NCBI GenBank assembly: GCA_025642075.2
Contig: JAODUO010001219.1
Location: 1 to 64,000, forward strand
Origin: Ridgeia piscesae
Lineage: Eukaryota > Annelida > Polychaeta > Sabellida > Siboglinidae
DNA length: 64,000 nucleotides
Direction of reading: 5' to 3'
Shown here: positions 1 to 13,525 of the stretch, piece by piece
Layout of the letters: every line of letters starts with the position of its first letter
Numbering within the stretch: position 1 is the stretch's first letter
Notes under the pieces: model-generated
Told to the model about the DNA's origin: nothing
The model's database searches: none
What the model saw: only the letters and a program-made list of their open reading frames with translations
Program-made: the position numbers and the translations under genes

Positions 1-80
1 AGTAAACAATGGAACAGATTATCAGCTGATTGTGTAGGTGCTAGTATTTTAAATATATTTAAAAATAAAATGAATATACC

Positions 81-301
81 TAAGAAGGGGGGTATACTTA
101 GATAGATAGGTTGGACTCTGATAAGCCAAATGGCTTCTGCCCATCCATCTAGATTGAACTTAGGTGGCAATCTTGTTAAATCTTTTAAATCTTGTTAAAG
201 CGGGGGGGTTATTAGATAGATGGCTGGACTCTGTAAGCCAAATGGCTTCTATACCTGCCATCAAGTTGAATCTCAAGGTGGCAATCTTGTTAAATCTTTT
301 T
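81..301. repeat. Imperfect tandem duplication, unit about 100-120 bp
   Basis: Two adjacent copies share 'GGACTCTG', 'AAGCCAAATGGCTTCT' and 'GGTGGCAATCTTGTTAAATC' in the same order, at about 81-199 and 200-301. Each starts with a run of G. AAGCCAAATGGCTT is a near-palindrome. The origin is unknown. Confidence 0.7.
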
Positions 302-1719
302 AAAATTCTGAAATCTAGCTTAATTTTGGTCAAATTTTAAAAAAAAAGACGTAAATAAAGCTAAAATACCACCAATTGGGGCCCCCATGCGATGACGTCA
401 ATCATAAAAATGGGCAATCAGAGTTAAAAAAAAACGGTCCCAGACCCAAAGAAAAAAAACCCCTGCGGGTGGGATTTGCGCGCAAAAATCACCCGCACCG
501 ATTTTTTTGAATTTATATCAACTGTAGTTTAGGGACAGTGGACAAGGTTTTTTTAAATGTTCCAATTATTCATTTTCAAAAATCAAAACAAATTATCCAT
601 AATATTACTTATGATCTACATGTGAAAATATAGAATTGTTATGAAGTTTTTATTTATTATTTTTTAAAAAAAGACCTGTTGTTGGAAATTAAGTTGTTTG
701 CTTAACACTTTTTCCAAAAATAGATTGCCATAGTTAGTTCAGATCTAAAACTACATTTGCAACAGTTCTCATGTTTACATGGAATAAGTGAGAGAAAAAA
801 CACAAACTAAAAATCGTGCATATTAAAAAAAAAAAAAGGCTACATGTAAAGGTGGTAAAGCAATTTTTTTTCTAAGCTGGGATCTGCAATGCAATTGATA
901 CAGTTTTTATATAACGAATGGAAAAATTTGGGATTATTCAGTTATACATTACTCAAAATGCTTGTGAATTTATGTTGAGTTATCATAATGAATGCATGTT
1001 TTCAAAACTGTATAACACTGTAAATCATTGTAAGATGTACACAAAAAGTTATTTTAATGTATTCATATTTTTTTGCGATATGAACCTTTTTTTGGATACA
1101 GCTAAGTTCCATTTAGAGTGATTTGTGTGTATTTGTGTGCATTACACTGTATTCCCAGTCAGTGCAGTTCAGTTTGTTACAAGAAAGTTGGGGCTTTTTA
1201 CCTAAAACAGTTACAGTGTAATGACAAATGTGTTATTTTAAGTAAGTTTTATTAACAAATTCACCCATAAATTGTTATATAAGTCAGGGCTATGTCCAGA
1301 TACATAATTTTATGTGTACTTGGTTACATACACTTGCTATAAATGTAACTGATTAATATTTTGAAATTATTCTATTCTGTAATTTTTTCATTAATTTGAA
1401 AAAGATATAATTAGTTATTTCCCTAGCATGACATACTTTATGTAAGTTTGGTTTTATATAAATGAAAATTGTAAACCATATGCATTATAAAACACGTTAG
1501 CTAATGTTTAAAACCAACTTGATATCAGATCCAATGTGCTGTGTATATTCTGGTTAGTTATCTTTATTCTAGTGGGCTATTTTATTCTGGTGGGCTGTAT
1601 GTTTTGATGGGTTATTTTTTTTCTGGTGGGCTGTCTCTCTCTTTCCCCTCTCCTTTCTCTCTCTTTTCTCACGTCTCTCTCCCCCCTTCTTCCCTTTTCT
1701 GTCTCTTTCCTTTTTTTCG

Positions 1720-1755
<36 letters not shown>
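1720..1755. repeat. CT-rich tract with (TC)n microsatellite
   Basis: An alternating TC run sits inside a longer pyrimidine-rich stretch at about 1630-1800. The open frames across it are low-complexity artefacts. Confidence 0.85.
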
Positions 1756-1757
<2 letters not shown>

Positions 1758-2164
1758 GCCCCTCTTCTCTGTTCTCCCCTTTTCTTATCCACCAATCACG
1801 TCTCTCTCTACCATCTCATCCAGTTCCTGTCTTGTAGCCAACCAAACATGACATATTAGATGGAAAACTCCAACTTTCCTAAAATAGCAGTCTTTGAAGT
1901 ATGACAACTCCCATGCCTTGATATCGCCCCTGCAGTCTTCGGCACATTCTATGCTGACCTCAACAAGAATTATTACTGTTGCACTTAACTTATGACCTGG
2001 TAGAACTCTGATGCTGGTCATATGATGCTGCCAGGAGAAATATTTTTGCATTCTTCTACAGCCCAATGTAGGTCTTATGTCTAAGTGTCTGGGTTGCATA
2101 TTAATTCCTGTTTTTTTGCAACCAAGGTGCACGCCATTTATGAAGAACGCATTAATTTTTTGTT

Positions 2165-2166
<2 letters not shown>

Positions 2167-2222
<56 letters not shown>
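2167..2222. repeat. (TA)n microsatellite
   Basis: Uninterrupted alternating TA for about 56 bp. Confidence 0.95.
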
Positions 2223-2225
<3 letters not shown>

Positions 2226-3530
2226 AAATACATTGATAAAACCAAATTTTGAGGTAGTTCGATGCATTTCAGATATGTCACAAAACACTGTTATTTAAAA
2301 AATCAATGCGTGTGCCCCCAAAATGTAATGTTTGCATAAGGGAAAACCCGCAGGGTGTGAATGCCACACACAACACTGAATCGAATTACCCAAACTATCC
2401 AAGTGAACAAAATGGTTAGACAAACAACTGACAATGCATTTGCATTACAACACAGTATTCTAAATGCAATCAGTCATAACTGTATTTTATATTATTAGAA
2501 AATTTTAATTTATATCATCTGACAGGTATATATAATTAAAATAAATCTAAAAACAAGTATGCACAAATTCACTTTTCTGAATAACACTGCTAACTTTGTT
2601 TTGAACTCTTCTTTTGTGGGAACACATCATCCGTCACCATGGCTGTCAAACACCCTATTTGAACGATTGTGTCTACCTGAAAAAGTGACAAATTACAAAA
2701 CCAGTACAGTTGTTTCCCACAAGCATGAGTTTTTAATGGTGGTTATTACAACAGGACATTTTGCATTGCCTAACAATATCCAGCATTTTCTCTAGTTGAT
2801 TATCCTCTGTATGTCTAATGACATCCCAAATATGAATAGGGTATGTGTCATTTAATACATATTAGGTTTTATGTGGGGTATGTGTGTGTAAAATAGTTAT
2901 GACATTGCTTTATTGACTAATACAATGTCACTTTATAATAGGACTGACGTAGACTTGTTCAAATTAGTGTCTTCGCAAGAGTGACACTGTTGGTGGCACT
3001 GCAGTCAAGTAACAATTCTTATTTACTCTGCTCATTTCTCCTGTTCAAGGTTTCTGTTTGTGGCTATATTCTTCTGGTCTATCCCATATCCTTTTTGAAA
3101 TTGTTGTTGATGTACCTAGCAAAGGCGTAGTCCTATGATTTGTGAATATTATTATTATGTTCCCAAACCTAATAAGTAGCCTTACAACATCATTAATTTT
3201 TATTCTGTATAATGCAGATTTATCTATTTTAAGCATAATTGTATAAAATATTGCCAATTGCTTTTTATTTCATCTTCGCAAAGCACACGCAAAACATGTT
3301 CGCACCCTACTGTCCCTAGTACTCCCTGGCTAGCTGTGAAATCGGCTTGTTTACGTCGAATCGACGGCATTAAATTGGTCTAAAACATAATTAACAAATA
3401 ATAATATATGTCTTCTTTGTACTGGAAGTAATGTAGAATGGACTCCAAACACATATACATCAAAAAAGTTAGTAAAAACCATTTTGAAAGGCCATAATAC
3501 TTTAGGCCAGTTAACTGGAAGACCTGACCT

Positions 3531-3794
3531 TCACCTTGGCCAGTTGACATAAAAATCAAATGAATCCTTGACAGAGATTATGTGTAGACTGCCCCAGGTC
3601 ACTCGATCGGTAATGCTGAAGAACTTCTCAAGTACATGTTCTAGTGAGTGCAACAGCCAGTATGTTGCCGCCAACAGACTAAATCCAAAGTTCAAACTGC
3701 CTGTTTCAAAAATGGCTGTATAGAGTAAACTCGCAGTAAATAGAAGAATGACAAGGAATACCATAAGTATTGTCAATACAATGTTGTGAATCAT
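3531..3794 (-). CDS. Unidentified hydrophobic open frame (possible membrane-protein exon or relic)
   Basis: The frame has 87 codons from an ATG at 3794, in an otherwise AT-rich region. The first 25 residues are strongly hydrophobic ('IVLTILMVFLVILLFTASLL'), which fits one membrane-spanning segment or a signal anchor. The remainder is amphipathic and has protein-like composition (for example 'SLEHVLEKFF'). I recognise no family. An in-frame stop lies shortly upstream of the ATG and no splice partner is obvious. It could be a lone exon of a multi-spanning membrane protein, a pseudogene fragment or chance. Treat as hypothetical. Confidence 0.2.
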   Translation of the reverse strand: MIHNIVLTILMVFLVILLFTASLLYTAIFETGSLNFGFSLLAATYWLLHSLEHVLEKFFSITDRVTWGSLHIISVKDSFDFYVNWPR

Positions 3795-4199
3795 TGCATA
3801 TTTCTTGCTGAGTTGTATTATGGGTTACCCATATTTTCTATTGTTTCAGTACTAATGATGCATCATAAACATAACTTCAAATACTAACCAATAAGAGCCT
3901 TACAATTTGTGAATCACATAGACATAGTGTCAAATATCACTATCCCAGACGGGAAACTTCCGCTGAGTGGTGGTGATTCACCACCCGCGAAGCAAGTGAA
4001 ACTTGAGATGGGTGCAGCATGTGCTAGCATCCTCGGACCGAGAGAGGCCGGAGGATTGATAAAATGGTAATAAATCATGTCCCTGCCAACGCACCATCAC
4101 ACATGCGGCAAACTATCGGCCTGGAGTCGGCGGCCGCTTGTACGAGTATGTACGATGGTTCCCACCCGTGGGCCACTGATGGCCCGATATTCATGGTTG

Positions 4200-5827
4200 T
4201 ATGGGTAGGGTCGCTGGTTGGTGGACTTAAGCAAGTTCCGGTTACGGCATCGCCCCCCGTACAACGGTGGTCGATAACTGCGTTGGTACGGGTAGGAGAT
4301 TCACTACAAGGCTGGCAGAAGCCGTGGCAATGCGGACTGTCTCAGTAGGTTGCCACTGCCAGTGACGGTGAAGGAGGAACCGGACGAACGCGTCTTGTTG
4401 ATAGATGAACTGGATTCTTCGCCTAAGAGTGCAGCTCAGATCAGTCACTGCACTGATCGTGATCCTACGCTGGCGCATGTGAGAGGATATCTGATGCGGG
4501 GCTAGCCTGATGCGGGGCTAACACGGCACCATACCATTGTAGAAGAGATGAGTTAAGTGTGGAAGACGGTTGTGTCTTGTGGGGTGCCAGAGTGGTGATT
4601 CCACCACAATGGCGACAAGAGGTGTTGCATGAGTTACATCTTACACATCCAGGAATCAGCAGAATGAAGAGTCTCGCACGCAGTTATGCCTGGTGGCCAG
4701 CCATGGCCAGAGATCTGGAAGAAATGGTTCAGACGTGTGACACATGCCAACTGCATAACAAGTCACCTCCAGCTGCCCCACTATATACTTGGGAGTGGCC
4801 GGAAAAGTCGTGGACTCGCATCCACATCGATTATGCTGGACCGTTTCTCGGTAAGATGTTCCTTGTAGCAGTGGATGCTACATCAAAGTGGACCGAGACA
4901 CATATATGATATAATGAATTCAACAACGTCGACGGCAACAGTCTATAAACTGAGGGAGATATTTGCACAGCATGGATTGCCGGAAGTCTTAGTTTCAGAT
5001 AATGCTTCGAATTTCATAAGTGAAGAGTTTGAAACCTTCATGAGGAAGAATGGTATTGTCCACATAACATCTGCTCCATACCATCCTGTCTCTAACAGCC
5101 TTGCAGAAAGGGCCCTATAAACAGACCGTGATTGGGCATCACTAAAACGGCGGGAGACAATGTTGAAACGAAGCTACACAGATTCTTGTTTGACTGCCGC
5201 CGAACCCCTCAGACGACAACCGGAAAGTCGCCGGTGGAAGTGTTAAATCAGAGGATGAGGAGATCTAGGCTGGATCTCCTCCATCCAAGCCTGTAAGGGG
5301 TCGAAGATTCACAAGAAGCAAATTTACATGAAACAGACTCACGACCGCAAGGGACACGAAAAAAATTACTCCGGGAGAGAGTATTTATTTCAAGAACTTT
5401 GGGCCATGACTAAAATGGTTGATCGGGACGATCATTCATGTGACCGGTCCTGTGTCATATGCGGTAGCATTCCAGGACGGCAGAGAATGTCGAAGACACG
5501 CAGATCATCTTCGATCGCGTCGTGTGGACAGCGATTCAATGATTCCTGTGTGTCAGAGAGGACAAATGGACACGGACACTGAGATCACACCGCAGAACGC
5601 CTACAAACCATTCGGTTCGGTTCTACCGAACATTGAGACGGAAGTCTCAATGTTCGGTAGATGCACCCGAAGCAACTGAGGTCGAGTGTGGCAGTGTTGT
5701 GACAGAGTCTCGCGACATTGCTGTGTTCACACCCACACCTGGGTTACCACGTGTTACTACACCTGCTAGGAAGACTGGCAGATCGCGTGTAGCACCAGCA
5801 TGGCAAGCAGATTATGTAATGGACTGA
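4200..5827 (+). mobile_element. Decayed Ty3/gypsy LTR-retrotransposon, 3' part of pol
   Basis: Several broken plus-strand frames together match the 3' half of a gypsy-type pol. The RNase H end is at about 4250-4350, with 'GNADCLSRLP' in the usual place (compare NADALSRLP in the family). An H-H/C-C integrase zinc finger follows at about 4620-4760 ('HLTHPGISRMK' then 'CDTCQLH'). The integrase core has 'HIDYAGPF' and 'SDNASNF', and the glutamate region lies near 5090. A GPY-like segment ('VTGPVSYAVAF') sits near 5440-5470, and the frame ends near 5827. In-frame stops (near 4504, 4555, 4908, 5118 and 5295) and frame changes show it is not functional. The 5' part of pol and gag are missing. I could not define LTRs. 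Confidence 0.9.
4559..5120 (+). pseudogene. Integrase region of the Ty3/gypsy relic
   Basis: This is the best-preserved part of the relic. The first frame (4559-4909) carries the zinc-binding finger and the first catalytic-aspartate region. The second (from 4875) carries the second aspartate ('LVSDNASNF') and the region up to the glutamate ('NSLAERA'), the layout of the retroviral-type D,D-35-E integrase core. A frame change around 4880-4910 and a stop at about 5118 separate the blocks, so no full integrase can be made. It is intergenic, upstream of the Hsp40 gene. Confidence 0.88.
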
Positions 5828-6493
5828 GTGCAAGAACTGCGTTTCGCCTTGTCGCCGGTTGGTGTGAACCGAGCCAGCAAGCGATGAGTTGCGATTACGG
5901 CAAAACGCGAAGTAGTAATCGTGTTTGGTAATTTTTCGCGCTCTCGTGCAAGGCGTATCGGAACGACAACATGAGGTGTGCTCCATGTAGGGGTAGTCCT
6001 ATTGTGTTTGGATGTATTGAAGTATTCCAACCCTAGGTGAATTTAGTTTATTGCTGATTTATCTTCTAAAGGTGAATTCAAGAAGAATTACCCATTTGTT
6101 GCGCATGTCGTGATCAACCATGTTCAAGCATGTATTTTATTTTTACTAGCTAGTAAATGCCAGGGCGTATCAGTTAAGTAGAGCGAATTTTGTTCCAACT
6201 TCCTATACTATAAAAATATGACACTAACAATATACCTGTCATGAATTCATTGCCGGAAAACGGAACACATATAAAATAGATTGTCAGTGTAGTTGTTTCT
6301 ACAACTGCCGCCGAACAGAATGATCCAGACGGCCAGAGCAACGACTGGAATGTCTTAGTATATTAATGTTATTGTCTTTGAAAATTGTAAAAGGACACCC
6401 AACAATTGTAAAAGAACACCCAACAAAGGCAACACGCGTACGTCCTGGACTAATCAGAGCAGACTAGAGCAGGCCGCAACTCGCAAGAGAGGG
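5828..6493. other. 3' flank of the gypsy relic; possible LTR remnant
   Basis: About 660 bp without a coding frame follow the end of pol. A 3' untranslated region or LTR would be expected here, but with no second copy in the window I cannot set LTR borders. 'AATTGTAAAAGRACACCCAACAA' is directly repeated at about 6381-6426. Confidence 0.4.
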
Positions 6494-7236
<743 letters not shown>

Positions 7237-7272
7237 CATGTGTTAACAATAAACACACGTGAGTTCAGTACA

Positions 7273-8088
7273 ATGGGGAAAGATTACTACGCAGTGTTGG
7301 GCTTGAACAAAGGCGCTACAGAAGATGAGTTGAAGAAGGCTTATCGAAAGATGGCTCTGAAATATCACCCAGACAAAAATAAATCATCCGGCGCTGAAGA
7401 AAAGTTTAAAGAGGTTGCGGAAGCGTATGAGGTTTTAAGCGACAAGAAAAAGAGGGACATCTACGACAAACATGGAGAAGATGGGTTGAAGGGTAATGTT
7501 CCCCGTAGTCCTGGGGAAGGATCAAGTTACACGTATGCTTTCCACGGCAACCCCCATGACACCTTTCGCATGTTTTTCGGCAACGAAGACCCGTTTGCCA
7601 ACTTGTTCGAATTCGGTCTCGGCAGAAGGAGCGATACAGCACGGTACGGACCAGACAGCACTGTGTTCACGGTGCATTCTGATCCAATGGGCATAGATCA
7701 GGACCTGTTTAGTGGTTTTGGATTTGGCGGGCATTCCAGCCCCACCCAATGTCAAGGGCATGCGTCACAACGACAGGACCCACCAGTTGTGGTTGACTTG
7801 AATGTGTCATTAGAAGATATAAACAAAGGTACAACTAAACGAATGAAAATTACGAGGAACGTCCTCAACCCTGACGGCCGTACAACAAAGGTAGAGAACA
7901 AGGTTCTCACAATTCAGGTCAAACCTGGCTGGAAGGAAGGAACAAAAATTACGTTTCCCAAGGAGGGTGACCAGAGCCCAAATAAGATCCCTGCAGATAT
8001 TGTGTTTGTCGTCAAAGACAAACCTCACCAAACATTCACAAGGTCTGGTTCTGATTTAAAGTACAAGGCGACATTGGGACTTAAAGAG
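7273..8088 (+). CDS. Hsp40 exon 1 (coding)
   Basis: 272 codons from ATG 7273 to the donor 'AAAGAG|GTAACG'. It carries the J domain, G/F linker and most of client-binding domain I. Read-through past 8088 reaches a stop at 8118. Confidence 0.95.
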
Positions 8089-9895
8089 GTAACGTATTAT
8101 ATTTCCTGCCATGTTTAACTTGCAACTGCTGACGTGCTCAAACAGAAAACCATAACTAGACTTAAGAGAGTAATGGTTCACCGTCACTTCTTCTGTACGA
8201 CAACTGTAAAGGTAACTTGGAACAATCGCATGGCGTGACGAACAATTGTATATCATACACCGGTTTAAAGTTAGGCTCAGTTAAAGTTAAGCCTCTTAAG
8301 GGTATAGTGTGAACTCAGCATTTTTCAGTCGGTGCTTTACAATCTGCCAAATATGTCCCATTGATTTCATGTGAATTAATAGTTATAATATAATGTGTTC
8401 AAAAGATGCATTCACCTCCAAATGGATATGGGACACCATACATAAAACCATCTACCTGGGGACTGTTTTCACTTATGCGCATCACATATATGCAAAATAA
8501 TGGAGTACATTTGTTAGTGTGTAGCTAGATCGGTCGCCACACTGAATTCACCTGCAACATAGTGAATCCGAATCAACATGGCTTCCGTGATGGCCTGTCT
8601 TGTGAAATGCAACTTGTCCGTACGTCTACTACATCAGTCAAAAGAAACAAATAGATCTTCCTGGACTTTAGTCAAACATTCGACAAAGTGTCATGTAACA
8701 ATCTTCTCCCCAGAATCCAACACTACCGGATCGATGCATTTCTCGGTTCTCGCAGTCAATCAATTGTCGTCAATGGAATACCACAAGGAACAGTGTCGGG
8801 GCGATTAAATAGTTGTTGTATGTTAATGACGTCACAGAAGGAATTAACTCACAAATACGCATGTATGCTGGATACTATGTGTATCGTCAAATACACTCTC
8901 CAACTGACCACTTGACACGTGAATCTGACCTGAATAAACTACCATCAATACAATGTTCTCATAACAGCCACATATTGACACGTCGTGCCGAACATACCAT
9001 AGCGACACCTGGACCTTGGCGTAGTCGACAGAACACTGCGTGCAGTGCAACTTCGAGGGAGGAACGCAGCATTGAAGGTATTCGTCAGACCAATGTTTGA
9101 CTATGCCAACTGCACCTGGGAACCCCATCTCTAGACTGATATATAGTGGAACGTTCTGCAGCTCGTTTTGTTGCTGGCGAATAATAATTATTACGTATAT
9201 CACAGCACATCAGGCACAAGAGCGACAGTTGCGCTAACGTGGTGCAGAACTCTTTATTCACAAAACGTCGTTTTCACAGCAGATGTCAGCACCAGACGAA
9301 AACGCAATCAAGAATGATAAACACTGCCAGTCACCTGTACGACTGACAAGCACTCGTTCTATGTACGCTATACCCGCTGTGGAACACCCGCGCGAAGTAT
9401 CCAATAGTGGCAGCATCTACTATAGAAGCATTCCAGAGAACTGCGCTCATCCAGTCATTGACGTTATAAAAGCGCGTTTGGTTTAACCACGAACTGCACG
9501 TTTTTACTTATCTTATTTCATTCACTAATTTTTTTTTTAGCCCACAATAACGTTACAAACAACAGGATTGTGTGACGTGTAACTGTTAGCAGTGTATACT
9601 TGAGTACGTTTAAATGAACAATTTGTGTGATTGTAGACAACTAGTATGTTGCCGTCGTTGGTTGCAGGCCCTTGTTGGCACAACGCTACACATACCAACA
9701 CTTGCAGGACGGACTGTTACATTGCCTCTCACGGATGTCATTAAGCCCAACTCTACAAAGAGGATACAAGGAGAGGGGCTTCCATATCCCAAACAACCTT
9801 CTCAGAGGGGCGACTTGATAGTAGAGTTTGACATTCAGTTTCCTGATCATTTGTTAAATAAGACCAAACAGATTATCTCAGATGCATTGCCGTAG
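7273..9895 (+). CDS. DnaJ/Hsp40 co-chaperone, subfamily B (DNAJB1/4/5-like); exons 7273-8088 and 9668-9895
   Basis: Two exons joined in phase 0 give 347 codons, the usual size of DNAJB1/4/5. The protein stimulates Hsp70 ATPase activity and delivers clients, and should act in cytosol and nucleus. The J domain covers residues 1-70 ('[11 protein letters not shown]', the HPD motif in 'YHPDKNK', '[16 protein letters not shown]'). A G/F-rich linker covers about 70-160 and has no zinc-finger CxxCxGxG repeats, so it is type II. C-terminal client-binding domain I starts near 165 ('[15 protein letters not shown]'), and domain II plus the dimerisation end are in exon 2 ('[11 protein letters not shown]', '[10 protein letters not shown]'). 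An upstream in-frame ATG at 7240 adds 11 residues not typical of the family, so 7273 is preferred. The terminal EEVD-binding region is intact and the stop is at 9893-9895. Which of DNAJB1, 4 or 5 is closest cannot be settled by eye. Confidence 0.96.
8540..9485 (+). mobile_element. 5'-truncated, degenerate LINE (reverse transcriptase) in the Hsp40 intron
   Basis: Broken plus-strand frames match a Jockey/CR1-type reverse transcriptase in order: '[11 protein letters not shown]' near 8578, '[12 protein letters not shown]' near 8665, 'GIPQGTVSG' near 8780, and a corrupted YADD region ('[12 protein letters not shown]') near 8855-8890. The C-terminal part follows ('[12 protein letters not shown]' near 9145, then 'YYRSIPENC' and 'VIDVIKARL' near 9420-9480). 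Frameshifts and a damaged catalytic motif make it inactive. It lies in the same orientation as the host gene. Confidence 0.85.
9668..9895 (+). CDS. Hsp40 exon 2 (terminal)
   Basis: Acceptor 'GTTGCAG|GCC', 75 codons plus TAG. It encodes client-binding domain II and the dimerisation tail ('[14 protein letters not shown]', 'ISDALP'). A weak poly(A) signal variant ATTAAA lies at 9947-9952. Confidence 0.95.
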   Translation, partial: ALVGTTLHIPTLAGRTVTLPLTDVIKPNSTKRIQGEGLPYPKQPSQRGDLIVEFDIQFPDHLLNKTKQIISDALP

Positions 9896-12867
9896 ACTAA
9901 TTTTTATGAATGTGTTCGATGTATTATAAAGATGTTTCGCTAATTTATTAAATAATATGCCATTGTATGCAGTAGGGCATCTTGTTGATCTCTTTAATAT
10001 ATTTCAGTGGATTATGCAGCAATTGAATGATTGAAATATCAAATTATAATTATGCGCATAACTACATCACGTGTAAAACTACCACGTTTCAGAAAGTTCA
10101 ATTATCAAAAAGAGTGCCTATAGTAATAAGTTAATTATCAAATTATTGATGGTGGCGAGGCAGACTTCTAATATTTAAACGAACAATAGAAATGCAATCA
10201 GATTGCTTTCAGGTACGTGCTTCACATAAGTGTACAAGTAACTATGTTGACAGTTGCTTAAAATTAAATATAATTCAAAAATGTATACGATGAAATACTA
10301 ATTATAACATTACTTACATAACTAAAAGACTTCATGGTCATGTATTTAAAAAGTATGCGACAGAGATGCAGATGTCAGATGCATTTTTTTTCTAAACATG
10401 AATATATAACACGCGCAAGCATGCACGCCCACACACGCGCGTACACTTACACGTACGTGTGCATGTTGAAAACTGGGAGAATTGTCTGCGTGTTCAAATA
10501 ATAACGAATTACTACTCCACAATCAACAGACAGTACCATAGCCCAGGAAAACAACTTGGCAAAAATGTTAGAGGACTAGCAGATTGTCTTAGCGCAAGAA
10601 TAGTTGGTCGACTATCTCAGGCGAACTTGTTTGCATATCAGATCCTGTAGATATTCCCCAGTTAGCAAATCATTCGTAACCGTATGAACCATTCCCTGAC
10701 GCTTTACAAATTCCCAGCGACGCTAGAGTAACCTGACTACTATGTCTTCAGTCGTCTCCGCTGCTAACTGCCAGCATACGTAGGGTGTGTTTACGCCCAA
10801 TTTTATTTATTGCATGGCATTACGAACAACCGCCGACGTCAAATGAGAATTGGTGGTTCAGATCGTATCAAGACGGCAATGTGTTCTGACTGTGGTAGTG
10901 TCAATTGCCTTGGCAGTAATCACATCCTCCGAAGGAATAGGACGTACAGCATCACCGTGAACATCATACTGACCAGAGTAGTTCCCAGTATACATCTTCT
11001 TTTTACGCCGTCTGGGAAAGGAGTGGAGGATCGCCATCCATTTTCGCAAGTCAGGGCTGTTTGTCATACATGCTAGCCCTGCCAAGTCCTCTACTACGTT
11101 TGGTGCATCCGAATCGAACTAGTTTATTGACTTCGCCAACAGCTAGTGAGGTTTCACCCATGACAAGAGTGTTGTATATAATATCTGCTCCAGTTTCAAG
11201 ACGGATAGGGCCTACACAATTTCTGAGAATTCCTGTGTAACGAAAAATCAAATCTTGGCCCTGGGGGAAGTGCCTCCTTACCCCCCCCCTTGCGGACGCC
11301 ATGAGTCCAGATAGCATGAAGCCAGCCATCCTGAGACCCAACAAGCACCATCGACCATCCAGACTAGAGCGTAATGTCCCAGTAGGGGATTTGCGCCCGA
11401 GAGCCGGGCAATTAGGCATACGAACTGCCGCACACAACATCATTCAGTGTCGTATATCAGTTCTGAGTCATGACGAATTTAACTGGTCACCTTCCGTGAA
11501 ATGATTACCAGGCTAAATTTAACATATTGGATACACAAATTGAAAAAAGATCTTTAACGGTTTCTGAGATACATGCAGGAGCTAACGGCGCGCGGCGAAC
11601 ACGGTGATGCCATGAATCCACTGCTGTTCAAAATTGAGATCCCTACAGGTGAGTTCCAGTGTTCTACGAACGTTCTATGATTGTGACCGGGGGAGGACGC
11701 TATCTCTCGGCTTCCTCGTGTAGCATGGTGGATGAGATCGCAATACACAGAGTCGCGTCATCAGACTCAGCAGCAGGGTGATCGGAGAGGAACTTAACAG
11801 TGTAGACGACCTACATGCAAAGAGGAAGTGAAGGCAGATATTTCTGGATCCCTACCACCCCCTAAATCACTGTTACAATATCTCGCCGTGTTCGGTTGCC
11901 TCAGCTGAGACTCAGTCGCTTCAGACATTCCTTCATCCGTTAATTTCTCTATCCGTCTTCTAAATGAATGATCTGCCTCCCCTCCCTCCCTCCCACCCTA
12001 CGTCCTTCTCCCAACGCTGCTGTTGTTGCTCGCACTGTTATAGTTATATATATATATCTAAACTACTGCTTAAATTCTAGAGGTGGCTGGAAATAACTAA
12101 CTGATTGTGTGGTTATACTATAAGAGTAGCAATAATTAATGTAAATGGTGCTACTGAGCATCAGCCGACTGAAACTGACAACCAATGTGACATACCTACA
12201 AAGAAAGTACACGTTGTTTATCGTGTTACATTATAAAATAAAGTTACTTTGCATGGGCTTGCACATCTATCTGGTGACTGGACAACGTTGTTTCCCAATC
12301 TTATGTTTAGCATCAGCATGTCTTCCATTTTTATATAATTTATATAGTTATGTGATTGGGACACAGATGGTTGATAATACGTCATTTCTAGACTAGTGCC
12401 GATACTGTTGGACTCTTGACAGCTGGCATTAGTGATCTCCCCTAGTGAGGATTTGGTCAAGAAGTACCCACCTCTAGTGGATTTGTAATACATTGCACCA
12501 AATAATAGTCTCGTACGTTTCCTCAGTACTTGGTGCCGTAGTTAATGTATTATTGATAGTGAAATCTCAAAGTAGTAGAGTATGTGTAAATAGATTTCTC
12601 TCTGGTTGTGTCAAATAGTTTCTTGAGGTTGTTCTAGAGGGTGATGTAAGCTCCCATTAAAGACGCCTGCAAGAGAGGCATCTTGTATATTTGCAAAACT
12701 GCTTCATTAAACTCTGCGTCACACAACTGCACACGGAGGCGGCAACCAAAGTCAATTATGTTGTTACTCCTTGTGTCCTTACCCTCTGAATGTTCACTTC
12801 AAAAACATTTATAAAACCACAGTATATCATTCTGTTGTTTCTGCGTGGTAAATTCTCGTTTTTGTGT
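9896..12867. other. Intergenic region, no gene recognised
   Basis: 3' flank of the Hsp40 gene. 10.7-11.9 kb is richer in G/C than its surroundings and has a 130-codon minus frame (11051-11443), but its composition matches no family I know and both strands carry stops around it. It may be an old mobile element. Confidence 0.5.
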
Positions 12868-12899
12868 CTATTAACCTGTCTCTTAAATGTTTGTGTCAA

Positions 12900-13525
12900 C
12901 CTGTTTCTTAAATGTTCCCGTGTCTGAATTAAACCGTCTTATAATGTTTCTGTGTCTGAATTAAACTATCTTATGTTTCTGTGTCTGAATTAAACTGTCT
13001 TATAATGTTTCCGTGTCTGAATTAAACTGTCTTATAATGTTTCTGTGTCTGAATTAAACTATCTTATGTTTCTGTGTCTGAATTAAACTGTCTTATAATG
13101 TTTCTGTGTCTGAATTAAACTGTCTTGTAATGTTTCTGTGTCTGAATTAAACTGTCTTGTAATGTTTCTGTGTCTGAATTAAACTGTCTTGTAATGTGTC
13201 TGTGTCTGAATTAAACTGTCTTGTAATGTTTCTGTGTCTGAATTAAACTGTCTTATAATGTTTCTGTGTCTGAATTAAACTGTCTTGTAATGTTTCTGTG
13301 TCTGAATTAAACTGTCTTATAATGTTTCTGTGTCTGAATTAAACTGTCTTATAATGTTTCTGTGTCTGAATTAAACTGTCTTGTAATGTTTCTGTGTCTG
13401 AATTAAACTGTCTTATAATGTGTCTGTGTCTGAATTAAACTGTCTTGTAATGTTTCTGTGACTGAATTAAACTGTCTTATAATGTTTCTGTGTCTGAATT
13501 AACTTGTCTTATAATGTTTCTGTAT
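12900..13525. repeat. 32-bp minisatellite, about 19-20 copies
   Basis: The consensus contains 'TGTTTCTGTGTCTGAATTAA' followed by 'ACTGTCTTATAA'. Variants include TTGTAA for TTATAA, GTGTCTG for TTTCTG, and shortened units of about 28 bp. It lies between the Hsp40 and DOT1L genes. Confidence 0.95.

Larger units (their letters stand above)
1..4060. other. AT-rich intergenic DNA, no gene recognised
   Basis: No open frame here has a domain I recognise. It contains an imperfect duplication at about 81-301, a CT-rich tract with (TC)n at about 1720-1755, a TA microsatellite at 2167-2222, and one hydrophobic minus-strand frame described separately. The rest is low-complexity A/T sequence. Confidence 0.6.

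Noticed and set aside
7240..7272. Upstream in-frame ATG for the Hsp40 gene
   Set aside because: Lies just past a probable acceptor and adds 11 residues unlike the family; MGKDYY at 7273 is the conserved start.
11051..11443. Minus-strand 130-codon frame in a G/C-richer stretch
   Set aside because: No recognisable motif, no splice context; possible old repeat. Not strong enough to call a gene.
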